NCBI RefSeq assembly: GCF_900205965.1
Contig: NZ_OAOF01000020.1
Coordinates: 23,023-87,022 of the forward strand
Direction: 5' to 3'
Origin: Lacrimispora amygdalina
GTDB taxonomy: Bacteria > Bacillota > Clostridia > Lachnospirales > Lachnospiraceae
Length of the DNA stretch: 64,000 nucleotides
A program made the translations under genes and the position numbers. The notes beneath the pieces are model-generated. The model saw only the letters and a list, made by a program, of their open reading frames with translations, did not search any database and had not been told where the DNA came from. Shown in pieces: positions 1-7,409 of this stretch; the stretch's first letter is position 1; every line of letters starts with the position of its first letter.

Positions 1-765
1 TATTACAGCTACTGTGTTCTTGCAGACTTGGATCCCCAGTGCAGCACTTATATCAGTACCTACAGTGGTAATGTGACTGTTCTTGGTGAAACAAAAAGAC
101 AGGGAGGAGATTTAAAGGCAGGAGGGGACAAAAGAAATGATCTCTCCTTACAGGAAAGTATTAAAAAAGGATTGAAAGACCGAGCATTTACAGCAGTCTC
201 TGAGCTTCTTAAAAACAGTGAACCTCTTACGGTCATTCAGGAAGAGATGATTCCTGCTCTCAATGAGGTTGGAAAAGGGTTTGAAAAGGGAACGGTATTC
301 CTCCCACAGCTTCTGATGAGTGCGGAGGCGGCAAAAGCCGCTTTTGGTGTAATTAAGGAACGGCTTGCCCTAAGCGGTGCTAAGGAGAAGAAAAAGGGAA
401 CGGTGATACTGGCTACGGTAAAAGGAGATATCCACGATATTGGAAAAAATATCGTAAAGGTGCTTTTGGAAAATTACAGCTATGAGGTGATTGATCTGGG
501 AAAGGACGTTGCTCCTGAAACCATTGTTAAGACTGCTGTAGAACGGAATGTGAAACTGGTGGGGTTAAGCGCCCTCATGACAACCACGGTTCCCAGTATG
601 GAAGAGACCATCCGGCAGCTTCGTAAAGAGGCGCCTTTTGTGAAAGTGATGGTGGGAGGTGCGGTCCTTACGAAGGAATATGCCATTACAATCGGTGCGG
701 ACCGGTATTGCAGGGATGCCATGGCATCCGTCAATTATGCCGAGGATATATTTGAAGTAAAATAA
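1..765 (+). CDS. metH: Methionine synthase MetH, C-terminal part (5' end outside window)
   Basis: The frame is open from base 1, so this is the 3' part of a gene that begins upstream; the TTG at 28 is only an internal codon. What remains is the linker after the pterin-binding domain, a helical cobalamin cap domain (about residues 45-125 of the visible part) and a B12-binding Rossmann domain. The DxHxxG signature DIHDIG is present, and His145 (visible numbering) is the expected lower cobalt ligand. The cap motif LPQLLMSAEAAKAAF is typical of MetH. The protein transfers the methyl group of methyl-tetrahydrofolate to homocysteine via methylcobalamin. Translation stops right after the B12 domain, so the AdoMet-binding reactivation domain of E. 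coli MetH is absent, as in many Clostridia and Thermotoga. A free-standing corrinoid protein of a methyltransferase system is the less likely alternative, because the open frame continues upstream. Confidence 0.82.
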   Translation, partial: YYSYCVLADLDPQCSTYISTYSGNVTVLGETKRQGGDLKAGGDKRNDLSLQESIKKGLKDRAFTAVSELLKNSEPLTVIQEEMIPALNEVGKGFEKGTVFLPQLLMSAEAAKAAFGVIKERLALSGAKEKKKGTVILATVKGDIHDIGKNIVKVLLENYSYEVIDLGKDVAPETIVKTAVERNVKLVGLSALMTTTVPSMEETIRQLRKEAPFVKVMVGGAVLTKEYAITIGADRYCRDAMASVNYAEDIFEVK

Positions 766-774
766 GGTGCCTCA

Positions 775-802
775 TTGACAAATATCGAATGAATGGTACA
801 AT
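775..802 (+). promoter_or_regulatory. Sigma-A promoter of trpS
   Basis: TTGACA at 775-780 and TACAAT at 797-802 are separated by 16 bases, 31 bases before the trpS start codon. The leader is far too short for a tryptophan T-box. Confidence 0.7.
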
Positions 803-832
803 AAAACTTGATAATATATCTGGAGGTACAAA

Positions 833-1924
833 ATGGGAAAGATTATTTTAACGGGGGACAGACCCACCGGAAAGCTTCACATCGGACATTATGTGGGTTC
901 GCTGAGGCGCAGGGTGGAACTGCAGAATTCCGGCGAATTTGACGAGATTTTTATTATGATTGCGGATGCCCAGGCATTGACGGACAATGCAGACAATCCG
1001 GAAAAAGTCCGTCAGAACATTATCGAGGTGGCGCTGGATTATCTTGCATGCGGACTGGATCCCAGTAAGAGTACGTTGTTCATCCAGTCTCAGATACCAC
1101 AGCTTACAGAGCTTAGCTTCTATTATATGAATCTGGTAACTGTTTCAAGGCTTCAGCGCAATCCTACTGTAAAATCAGAGATTGCCATGAGAAACTTTGA
1201 AACCAGCATCCCTGTGGGCTTCTTTACGTATCCCATCAGCCAGGCAGCCGATATTACAGCTTTTAAGGCAACGACTGTTCCGGTTGGAGAAGATCAGGAG
1301 CCTATGATCGAGCAGACGAGGGAGATTGTGCGTAAATTCAACTCTGTTTACGGAGAGGCGCTGGTAGAACCTGACATCCTTCTTCCGGATAATCAGGCAT
1401 GCTTACGGCTTCCTGGAACAGATGGCAAGGCAAAGATGAGCAAATCACTTGGAAACTGTATTTACTTATCCGATTCAGAGGAAGAGGTTAAGAAAAAAGT
1501 GATGAGCATGTACACCGACCCTAACCACCTTATGGTTTCTGATCCTGGTAAAGTGGAAGGCAATACGGTATTTACCTATCTGGACGCATTCAGCAGGGAA
1601 GAAGATTTTAAAGAATATTTACCGGATTACAAGAATCTTGATGAGCTGAAAGAGCACTATCAAAGAGGCGGACTTGGGGATGTGAAGGTAAAGAGATTTT
1701 TAAACAGCGTACTTCAGGCCGAGTTAGAACCCATCAGAAAAAGAAGAAAAGAATACGAAGCGGATATTCCTTACGTATATCAGATCTTAAAAGAGGGAAG
1801 CCAGAAAGCGGAAGCGGTGGCTGCTGATACCTTAAAAGACGTGAAGGAAGCCATGAAGATCAACTATTTTGATGATATGGAACTGATCGGTGAACAGGCA
1901 AAGCGGTTTCAGGAGAAGGAATAG
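833..1924 (+). CDS. trpS: Tryptophan--tRNA ligase
   Basis: Cytoplasmic class I aminoacyl-tRNA synthetase that charges tRNA-Trp with tryptophan using ATP. The ATP-binding HIGH motif is seen as LHIGH (residues 15-19) after the typical TGDRPTGK start, and the second signature KMSKS lies near residue 202. The length of 363 residues fits the longer clostridial TrpRS form. The start is supported by a good ribosome site (TGGAGG) a few bases upstream and the consensus promoter just before it. A small RDAC-family gene follows after 8 bases and is probably co-transcribed. No T-box leader is present, so control by uncharged tRNA is not evident here. Confidence 0.95.
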   Translation: MGKIILTGDRPTGKLHIGHYVGSLRRRVELQNSGEFDEIFIMIADAQALTDNADNPEKVRQNIIEVALDYLACGLDPSKSTLFIQSQIPQLTELSFYYMNLVTVSRLQRNPTVKSEIAMRNFETSIPVGFFTYPISQAADITAFKATTVPVGEDQEPMIEQTREIVRKFNSVYGEALVEPDILLPDNQACLRLPGTDGKAKMSKSLGNCIYLSDSEEEVKKKVMSMYTDPNHLMVSDPGKVEGNTVFTYLDAFSREEDFKEYLPDYKNLDELKEHYQRGGLGDVKVKRFLNSVLQAELEPIRKRRKEYEADIPYVYQILKEGSQKAEAVAADTLKDVKEAMKINYFDDMELIGEQAKRFQEKE

Positions 1925-1932
1925 AGACAGTC

Positions 1933-2175
1933 ATGAAGATTGTATCAATCAGTGAAATACTGGAATGCAACCAGCTTTTAAAAGACAGCGGGCTAAAATT
2001 TAAGATTCATTTAAGAGATGCCTGTGGGAAACAATCCTGCTCCATTGAATCACTCAGTGATAGCAATGGCTCAGAGCAGTATCAGGTGCTTTACCAGACA
2101 CTGGAAGCATATTTTGGAAACTTGCGTTTCCGGTTAGAGTACAGTGCGGATAATAAGAACTTCTGGATGAGTTAG
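1933..2175 (+). CDS. RDAC family protein (small, unknown function)
   Basis: An 80-residue protein with the motif LRDACGKQSC near residues 26-35, which recalls the conserved block that gives the clostridial RDAC family its name. The rest is a mixed alpha/beta-looking acidic sequence ending in an aromatic-rich tail, without signal peptide or membrane segment. The ribosome site is weak (GGAGAAGGA inside the end of trpS), and the close spacing suggests translation coupled to trpS. A terminator follows 16 bases after the stop. The two Cys residues (in DACG and QSC) could bind metal or form a disulfide, which is inference. No function is known to me. Confidence 0.65.
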   Translation: MKIVSISEILECNQLLKDSGLKFKIHLRDACGKQSCSIESLSDSNGSEQYQVLYQTLEAYFGNLRFRLEYSADNKNFWMS

Positions 2176-2191
2176 CTCCGGAAACTGGAAT

Positions 2192-2240
2192 GCCGGAGTG
2201 GCTGCAAAGAGAATATTCTTTTGGCTTCTCCGGCTTTTTG
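2192..2240 (+). terminator. Intrinsic terminator after trpS operon
   Basis: A 7-bp stem, GCCGGAG (2192-2198) with CTCCGGC (2228-2234), has further pairing inside the loop and is followed by TTTTTG. Confidence 0.75.
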
Positions 2241-2255
2241 TACTTTAAAAATAAA

Positions 2256-2269
2256 ATAATAATTATTAT
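2256..2269. promoter_or_regulatory. Possible Fur/PerR-type operator before ahpC
   Basis: A perfect 14-bp palindrome, ATAATAATTATTAT, lies 12 bases upstream of the ahpC -35 box. Its AT-rich ATAAT/ATTAT symmetry resembles PerR and Fur boxes, which would fit peroxide control, but the match to the 15-bp PerR consensus is imperfect. Confidence 0.4.
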
Positions 2270-2281
2270 CAATATTGTTTA

Positions 2282-2310
2282 TTGAATTTTCTGGAAATCT
2301 ATGCTATGAT
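2282..2310 (+). promoter_or_regulatory. Sigma-A promoter of ahpC-ahpF-eno
   Basis: TTGAAT (2282-2287), a 17-base spacer and TATGAT (2305-2310). The leader to the ahpC start is about 85 bases. Confidence 0.7.
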
Positions 2311-2401
2311 TGTATTATGAATTAGGAACGACTAACTCATAAATTTAATTGAAATAAGCCATATTAATCGGGTATAGCCAACAGGAAAGGAGATAGATTG
2401 T

Positions 2402-2965
2402 ATGTCATTCATTGGAAAAGAGATTAGTGATTTTAAAGTACAGAGTTTTATAAATGGAGAATTTAAGGAAGTAATAAAAAAGGACGTTTTGGGAAAGTGG
2501 TCCGTATTCTTTTTCTATCCGGCAGATTTTACATTTGTCTGCCCAACGGAACTGGAAGATCTTGCAGATAAATATGAGGATTTTAAAAAGGCGGGCTGTG
2601 AAATCTACAGCGTATCCTGTGATACCCATTTTGTACACAAAGCATGGCATGATGCTTCAAAGACCATCAAAAAGATTAAGTATCCCATGCTAGCAGATCC
2701 GACAGGAGCGCTGGCAAGAAGCTTTGATGTACTGATTGAGGATTCAGGAATGGCGGAACGAGCAACTTTTGTTGTGAATCCGGAAGGTGTAATCGTAGCC
2801 TATGAGGTGATTGCCGGCAATGTGGGACGTAACGCAGAGGAACTGTTCCGCAGAGTGGAGGCTTCCCAGTTCGTTGCAAAGCACGGAGATGAAGTTTGTC
2901 CTGCAAAATGGAAACCAGGGGAGAAAACCTTAAAGCCCAGCCTGGATTTAGTTGGGCTTTTGTAA
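2402..2965 (+). CDS. ahpC: Alkyl hydroperoxide reductase subunit C (2-Cys peroxiredoxin)
   Basis: A 187-residue cytoplasmic typical 2-Cys peroxiredoxin that reduces H2O2 and organic peroxides. The peroxidatic Cys sits in FTFVCPTEL (about residue 48) and the resolving Cys in EVCPAKW (about residue 165). The length and the two motifs match AhpC. The start follows an AAAGGAGA ribosome site. Its reductase AhpF is encoded 12 bases downstream. A long AT-rich leader with a palindrome upstream of the promoter suggests control by a peroxide- or iron-sensing repressor. Confidence 0.95.
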   Translation: MSFIGKEISDFKVQSFINGEFKEVIKKDVLGKWSVFFFYPADFTFVCPTELEDLADKYEDFKKAGCEIYSVSCDTHFVHKAWHDASKTIKKIKYPMLADPTGALARSFDVLIEDSGMAERATFVVNPEGVIVAYEVIAGNVGRNAEELFRRVEASQFVAKHGDEVCPAKWKPGEKTLKPSLDLVGLL

Positions 2966-2977
2966 AGGTGGTATCCT

Positions 2978-4618
2978 ATGGCTGAACTTTATGACGTAAT
3001 CATTGTAGGCGCAGGTCCTGCAGGCCTCTCAGCAGCCATATATGCAGCAAGGGCCAGATTTAAGGTTCTGGTTCTTGAAAAGGAAAAAATCGGCGGTCAG
3101 ATTACCATCACATCGGAAATCGTGAATTATCCTGGCATCGAAAAAACAGACGGAACAGAGCTGACAGAAAAGATGCGTGAACAGGCACAAAGCTTTGGCG
3201 CTGAATTTCAAATGGCCAGAGTGACAGATTTCGATTTTTCCGGGGATATCCGGCTTGTAAGGACCGATAAAGGTGATTTCCAGACACTTGGAATTGTACT
3301 TGCTCTCGGTGCAAACCCCAGAATGCTGGGGTTTGCAGGGGAGAAAGAATATAAGGGCAGAGGAGTGGCGTATTGCGCGACCTGCGACGGTGAATTTTTT
3401 ACCGGAATGGATGTTTTTGTAATTGGTGGTGGGTTTGCAGCAGCGGAAGAAGCGGTATTTCTTACCAAATATGCAAAAAAGGTTATCATCATTGTAAGGG
3501 AAGAGGATTTCACCTGTGCTGCCACTGTAGCTGATAAGGCCAGGAATCATGAAAAAATCGAGGTACATTATCAGACTGAGATTGTTAAAGCAGAAGGCGA
3601 CCGGTTATTGCGATCTGCCCGTTTTCTGGATAATAAAACCGGAAAAGAATGGAATTATGAGGCAGCTGAGGGTGAATCCTTTGGCATATTCGTATTTGCG
3701 GGCTATGTACCGGATACAGAGCTGGTAAAAGGGAAGCTGGAGCTTGACAGCCATGGATATCTCATCACCGACCAGAATCAGATGACTAAAATCCCTGGAG
3801 TGTATGGTGCCGGTGATGTATGTGTTAAAAATCTAAGACAGGTAGTTACAGCTGTTTCCGATGGTGCAGTTGCTGCTACCTCCTTAGAAAAATATGTGGC
3901 TGAGGTTTATGAAAAACTGAATTTGTCCCCACGGGAGCCGGCATCGGAGGAAATACACAGCAGTGAGGACACAAAACGTCTGGAAGAAACGGAAGGAGAG
4001 CTGTTTATCAGTTCCGGGATGAGACATCAGCTTAAGGATCTGTTTCAAAAATTTCAGAACAAAATTGTTGTTAAGGCTCTTCTGGATCAAAGCCAGCTGG
4101 CAGCTGAGATGGAATCCTTTCTGGAGGAACTGACGGGGATATCCGATCATGTGAAGGGGATTACTAAACAGGTATCGGATAAGACGGAGCCGGATGAAAC
4201 ACTTCCTGCCCTGTGTGTTTTAAGAGAAGATGGAACGGAAACAGGAATTCGTTTTTTTGGGATTCCCGGAGGCCATGAATTTAATTCTTTTGTAATTGGG
4301 CTTTATAATGCGGCAGGACCGGGGCAGTCTCTTTCTCCGGAAGATACGGACCGGATACAACGGATTAACAAACAGTTTAATATCCGGATCGCGGTTTCGT
4401 TATCCTGTACCATGTGCCCCACCACAGTTATGTCGGCAGGAAGAATTGCGGCAGGCAACAGGAATGTTAAGGTCTGGACTTATGATCTGGCTTATTACCC
4501 GGAATTAAAGAAGCGGTATCAGATTATGAGTGTTCCCTGCATGATTATCAATGATGAGATCGTAGAATTTGGGAAGAAATCCGTAGAGGAGGTTCTGACC
4601 ATTCTGGAAAGCATATAA
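2978..4618 (+). CDS. ahpF: AhpF-type peroxiredoxin reductase with TrxR-first domain order
   Basis: A 546-residue flavoprotein that passes electrons from NAD(P)H to AhpC. Residues 1-310 form a thioredoxin-reductase module: FAD motif GAGPAG (11-16), redox CATC (Cys133, Cys136), a second dinucleotide motif GGGFAAAEE, and the FAD-end motif GAGDV. A charged linker of about 35 residues follows. Residues from about 345 to the end match the double thioredoxin-fold domain that is N-terminal in E. coli AhpF (RHQLKDLF start, GHEFNS, LSCTMCP), with CxxC at Cys477 and Cys480. The domain order is thus swapped relative to enterobacterial AhpF. It is coupled with ahpC upstream and followed after 16 bases by eno. 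Confidence 0.9.
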   Translation: MAELYDVIIVGAGPAGLSAAIYAARARFKVLVLEKEKIGGQITITSEIVNYPGIEKTDGTELTEKMREQAQSFGAEFQMARVTDFDFSGDIRLVRTDKGDFQTLGIVLALGANPRMLGFAGEKEYKGRGVAYCATCDGEFFTGMDVFVIGGGFAAAEEAVFLTKYAKKVIIIVREEDFTCAATVADKARNHEKIEVHYQTEIVKAEGDRLLRSARFLDNKTGKEWNYEAAEGESFGIFVFAGYVPDTELVKGKLELDSHGYLITDQNQMTKIPGVYGAGDVCVKNLRQVVTAVSDGAVAATSLEKYVAEVYEKLNLSPREPASEEIHSSEDTKRLEETEGELFISSGMRHQLKDLFQKFQNKIVVKALLDQSQLAAEMESFLEELTGISDHVKGITKQVSDKTEPDETLPALCVLREDGTETGIRFFGIPGGHEFNSFVIGLYNAAGPGQSLSPEDTDRIQRINKQFNIRIAVSLSCTMCPTTVMSAGRIAAGNRNVKVWTYDLAYYPELKKRYQIMSVPCMIINDEIVEFGKKSVEEVLTILESI

Positions 4619-4634
4619 AAGAAAAGGAGAAATC

Positions 4635-5936
4635 ATGATGAATTATCTGGAAATTGAAAAGGTCATTGGAAGAGAAATTATTGACTCAAGAGGGAATCCT
4701 ACTGTAGAGGCAGAGGTACATTTAGCAGATGGTACCATTGCTATGGGAGCCGCACCCAGCGGAGCGTCTACCGGCGAATTCGAGGCGCTGGAGTTAAGAG
4801 ACGCAGATAAGACCCGTTATGGCGGAAAAGGTGTTTTAAATGCGGTTCACAACATTAATACTGTGATTCATTATGCTCTGGTTGGCATGGATGCATCTGA
4901 TATCTATGGTATTGACCAGGCGATGATTACAGCGGATGGAACGCCGGACAAATCAAGACTGGGAGCCAATGCCATTCTTGCAGTATCCATTGCATGTGCA
5001 AGAGCAGCAGCAGTCAGCATGGGAATTCCACTTTACCGGTTTTTAGGCGGTATTACAGGAAACCGACTTCCTGTTCCCATGATGAACATCTTAAATGGCG
5101 GTGCTCATGCAGCCAATACCGTAGATGTTCAGGAATTTATGATTATGCCGGCAGGCGCGCCAAGCTTTAAGGAAGGTTTGCGCTGGTGTACAGAGGTCTT
5201 CCACTGTCTTGCATCTATTTTAAAGGCGAAGGGACTTGCAACCTCCGTTGGAGACGAAGGCGGATTTGCTCCGGACTTAGAAAGTGACGAAGCTGCCATC
5301 GAGCTGATTCTGGAAGCGGTGAGAAAAGCGGGATATGAACCGGGACGGGATTTTGTACTTGCCATGGATGCTGCATCAAGCGAATGGAAAGGAGATGGGA
5401 AAGGTCAGTATGTCCTGCCGAAATCAGGTAAGCACTATACCTCAGAGGAACTGATTGAACACTGGAAACAGCTTAGTGACAAATATCCCATTTATTCCAT
5501 TGAAGATGCACTGGATGAAGAGGACTGGGAAGGCTGGAAGTTACTGACAAAAGAGCTGGGAAGCAAGATCCAGCTGGTAGGAGATGATTTATTTGTAACT
5601 AATACGGAGCGTCTGAAAAAGGGAATTACAGAGGGATGCGGAAATTCCATTCTCATTAAACTCAATCAGATTGGATCGGTATCAGAGACTCTGGAAGCCA
5701 TTAAGATGGCTCACCGTGCAGGCTATACCGCCATTGCCTCCCACCGTTCCGGTGAGACGGAGGATACCACGATTGCGGATCTGGCAGTGGCTTTAAATAC
5801 CTGTCAGATTAAAACCGGAGCTCCAAGCAGAAGTGAGCGTGTTGCAAAATACAACCAGCTGATTCGGATTGAAGAAGAACTGGGAGAAAGTGCAGTTTAT
5901 CCGGGAATGGATGCATTTCATATCCGCCGATCATAA
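4635..5936 (+). CDS. eno: Enolase (phosphopyruvate hydratase)
   Basis: A 433-residue glycolytic enzyme converting 2-phosphoglycerate to phosphoenolpyruvate with Mg2+. It shows the N-terminal loop SGASTGEFEALELRD, the metal and catalytic region GDEGGFAP, SIEDALDEEDW, GDDLFVTN, the catalytic Lys region LIKLNQIGSV, and the C-terminal SHRSGETED block. It starts at one of two adjacent ATG codons (4635 or 4638) after AAAAGGAG. It is the last gene of an apparent ahpC-ahpF-eno unit, since no promoter space separates it from ahpF and a strong terminator follows. Confidence 0.96.
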   Translation: MMNYLEIEKVIGREIIDSRGNPTVEAEVHLADGTIAMGAAPSGASTGEFEALELRDADKTRYGGKGVLNAVHNINTVIHYALVGMDASDIYGIDQAMITADGTPDKSRLGANAILAVSIACARAAAVSMGIPLYRFLGGITGNRLPVPMMNILNGGAHAANTVDVQEFMIMPAGAPSFKEGLRWCTEVFHCLASILKAKGLATSVGDEGGFAPDLESDEAAIELILEAVRKAGYEPGRDFVLAMDAASSEWKGDGKGQYVLPKSGKHYTSEELIEHWKQLSDKYPIYSIEDALDEEDWEGWKLLTKELGSKIQLVGDDLFVTNTERLKKGITEGCGNSILIKLNQIGSVSETLEAIKMAHRAGYTAIASHRSGETEDTTIADLAVALNTCQIKTGAPSRSERVAKYNQLIRIEEELGESAVYPGMDAFHIRRS

Positions 5937-5952
5937 ATAAAAAGATAGAGAA

Positions 5953-5989
5953 GACCTGCCTGGCAAAAAAGTCCGGCAGGTCATTTTTT
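5953..5989 (+). terminator. Intrinsic terminator after eno
   Basis: The 8-bp stem GACCTGCC (5953-5960) / GGCAGGTC (5975-5982) is followed by a T6 tract. Confidence 0.9.
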
Positions 5990-6008
5990 CGTATTTTGAT
6001 GAAAATGT

Positions 6009-6037
6009 TTGATGTATGGGAAAATAAATGGTATGCT
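6009..6037 (+). promoter_or_regulatory. Probable promoter of the MBL-fold gene
   Basis: TTGATG (6009-6014), a 17-base spacer and TATGCT (6032-6037), 89 bases before the next start codon. Confidence 0.55.
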
Positions 6038-6126
6038 AATGAAACTGGTGGAATATCAGACGTCCTTTTCCAATAGAATAAACAGTGATACCCGCGATTA
6101 GCGCGGAGCAGGTGGGAGAAGGATAG

Positions 6127-6774
6127 ATGGCGGAGATAAAAAGAATCAGATGCGGAAGCGAGAACTGCTATCTGATAGAAAAAAAAGGCAGAGCCATTCT
6201 GATCGATACCGGAAGAAAGGGCTTTGAAGAAAAGATTCTTAATCAGTGTAAAAAAAACAGGGTGGAGCTGATCATTCTGACTCATGGCCATATAGAACAG
6301 GTACAGAATGCAGCATTTCTTTCAAAAGAGCTGAAAGCCCCTCTGGCTATCCATAAAAGTGATGTGGGTATTCTGAAAGATAATTTTAAGGATCCGGTTT
6401 CCTATCAGGGACTTTTGGGCATGATGGTTGCCGAAGTTGCTGTAAAGAATTTTAAGGATTCGGTGATTTTAGATTTTACGCCTGATATCTTTTTAAAAGA
6501 AGGTGACAGGCTTGATGAATATGGCATAGACGGAACGGTTCTGGAACTTCCCGGTCATACCAGAGGCTCTGTGGGGGTGGAACTGGAGAAACGGGCCGTA
6601 TTTGTGGGAGACGCTCTTATGAACTTATTTTACCCCGGTCTTCCCATGATTTACTGTGACCGGGAAGCTATGATAGAAAGTGCGGAAAGAATCAGCGCTC
6701 TTGGTGGAAGAAGGATATATTTCTGTCACGGAAACCCGGCGGAAAACAGAACCTGGATCCGGACAGATAATTGA
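6127..6774 (+). CDS. MBL-fold metallohydrolase-like protein with altered metal motif
   Basis: A 215-residue protein of the metallo-beta-lactamase fold: an N-terminal strand pair ending in IDTG, the first metal loop LTHGHIEQ, ELPGHTRGSVG, FVGDAL and FCHGNP. In the canonical HxHxDH motif the last two residues are Asp and His; here they are Glu57 and Gln58 (His53 and His55 are kept). The second metal site is therefore altered, while the first-site ligands and the later His/Asp/His positions persist. It is soluble, with no signal peptide. The start follows GGGAGAAGGATAG. A phosphopantetheinyl transferase gene follows after 16 bases. Substrate unknown; glyoxalase-II-like thioester or phosphoester hydrolysis is the family norm. 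Confidence 0.8.
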   Translation: MAEIKRIRCGSENCYLIEKKGRAILIDTGRKGFEEKILNQCKKNRVELIILTHGHIEQVQNAAFLSKELKAPLAIHKSDVGILKDNFKDPVSYQGLLGMMVAEVAVKNFKDSVILDFTPDIFLKEGDRLDEYGIDGTVLELPGHTRGSVGVELEKRAVFVGDALMNLFYPGLPMIYCDREAMIESAERISALGGRRIYFCHGNPAENRTWIRTDN

Positions 6775-6790
6775 ACAGGGGAATTTGCGT

Positions 6791-7381
6791 ATGATTAACA
6801 TTTATCTGAAAGAATTTGAACTAACGGCGGGAGAAAACAGGCATGAAAAAGAGCATCTGGTGGGCGAGATGCTCCTGCGGGAGGGATTAAAGAAGGAATA
6901 CGGAATCGTTTACGGGGAAGATATTCCCCTTCCCGTTGTTAAAGGAGAGAGAGGAAAGCCCCAACTGAAGGAGTATCCTCACATTTACCATAATATCAGC
7001 CATACGGATGGACTGGCTGTATGTGCGCTTGGTGATGAACCTGTGGGGATTGATACAGAGCTTATCCGTCCTTTTTCTGAAAAGATCATACGAAAAGTGA
7101 TGTCAGCAAAGGAACAGGAGCTGTTTGAGAAGCTGAAGGGAAAAGAGCGGACTGCCTACTTTTTTAAGATCTGGACGCTGAAGGAAAGTTATGTAAAAGC
7201 AAAAGGATGGGGGATTACCATACCCCTTACGGATTTTTCTTTTTATTTGGAAGATGGGACTGTTACATGCTCGGTTCCAGGTGTTCATGTGGTTTTGCGA
7301 TGCCTGAAGGAGAAATATATGTTATCGTTGTGTACCTTACAAGAGACTAAAATCTGTTGGAAACGGCAAGAATCTATTTAA
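6791..7381 (+). CDS. 4'-phosphopantetheinyl transferase superfamily protein (Sfp-like)
   Basis: About 196 residues. It transfers the phosphopantetheine arm of CoA to a Ser of a carrier protein. The signatures are HNISHTDG, the Mg-binding VGIDTE, and WTLKESYVKAKGWG (the WxxKE...K motif). The start chosen is ATG 6791 with AGGGGAA just upstream; the frame stays open further 5' but that part overlaps the preceding gene and looks like no family member. The size (shorter than Sfp, longer than AcpS) and lone context leave the partner open: fatty-acid ACP or a secondary-metabolite or lysine-pathway carrier protein elsewhere. Confidence 0.88.
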   Translation: MINIYLKEFELTAGENRHEKEHLVGEMLLREGLKKEYGIVYGEDIPLPVVKGERGKPQLKEYPHIYHNISHTDGLAVCALGDEPVGIDTELIRPFSEKIIRKVMSAKEQELFEKLKGKERTAYFFKIWTLKESYVKAKGWGITIPLTDFSFYLEDGTVTCSVPGVHVVLRCLKEKYMLSLCTLQETKICWKRQESI

Positions 7382-7409
7382 GTGTCTATCACTGGAATGG
7401 AGGAAGCCA

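Noticed and set aside
766..832. T-box leader for trpS
   Set aside because: Only 67 bases separate the genes, with a promoter inside; no room for a T-box.
3029..3568. Long open frame of about 179 codons on the minus strand inside ahpF
   Set aside because: Fully antisense to a well-supported gene, with erratic composition and no ribosome site or domain.
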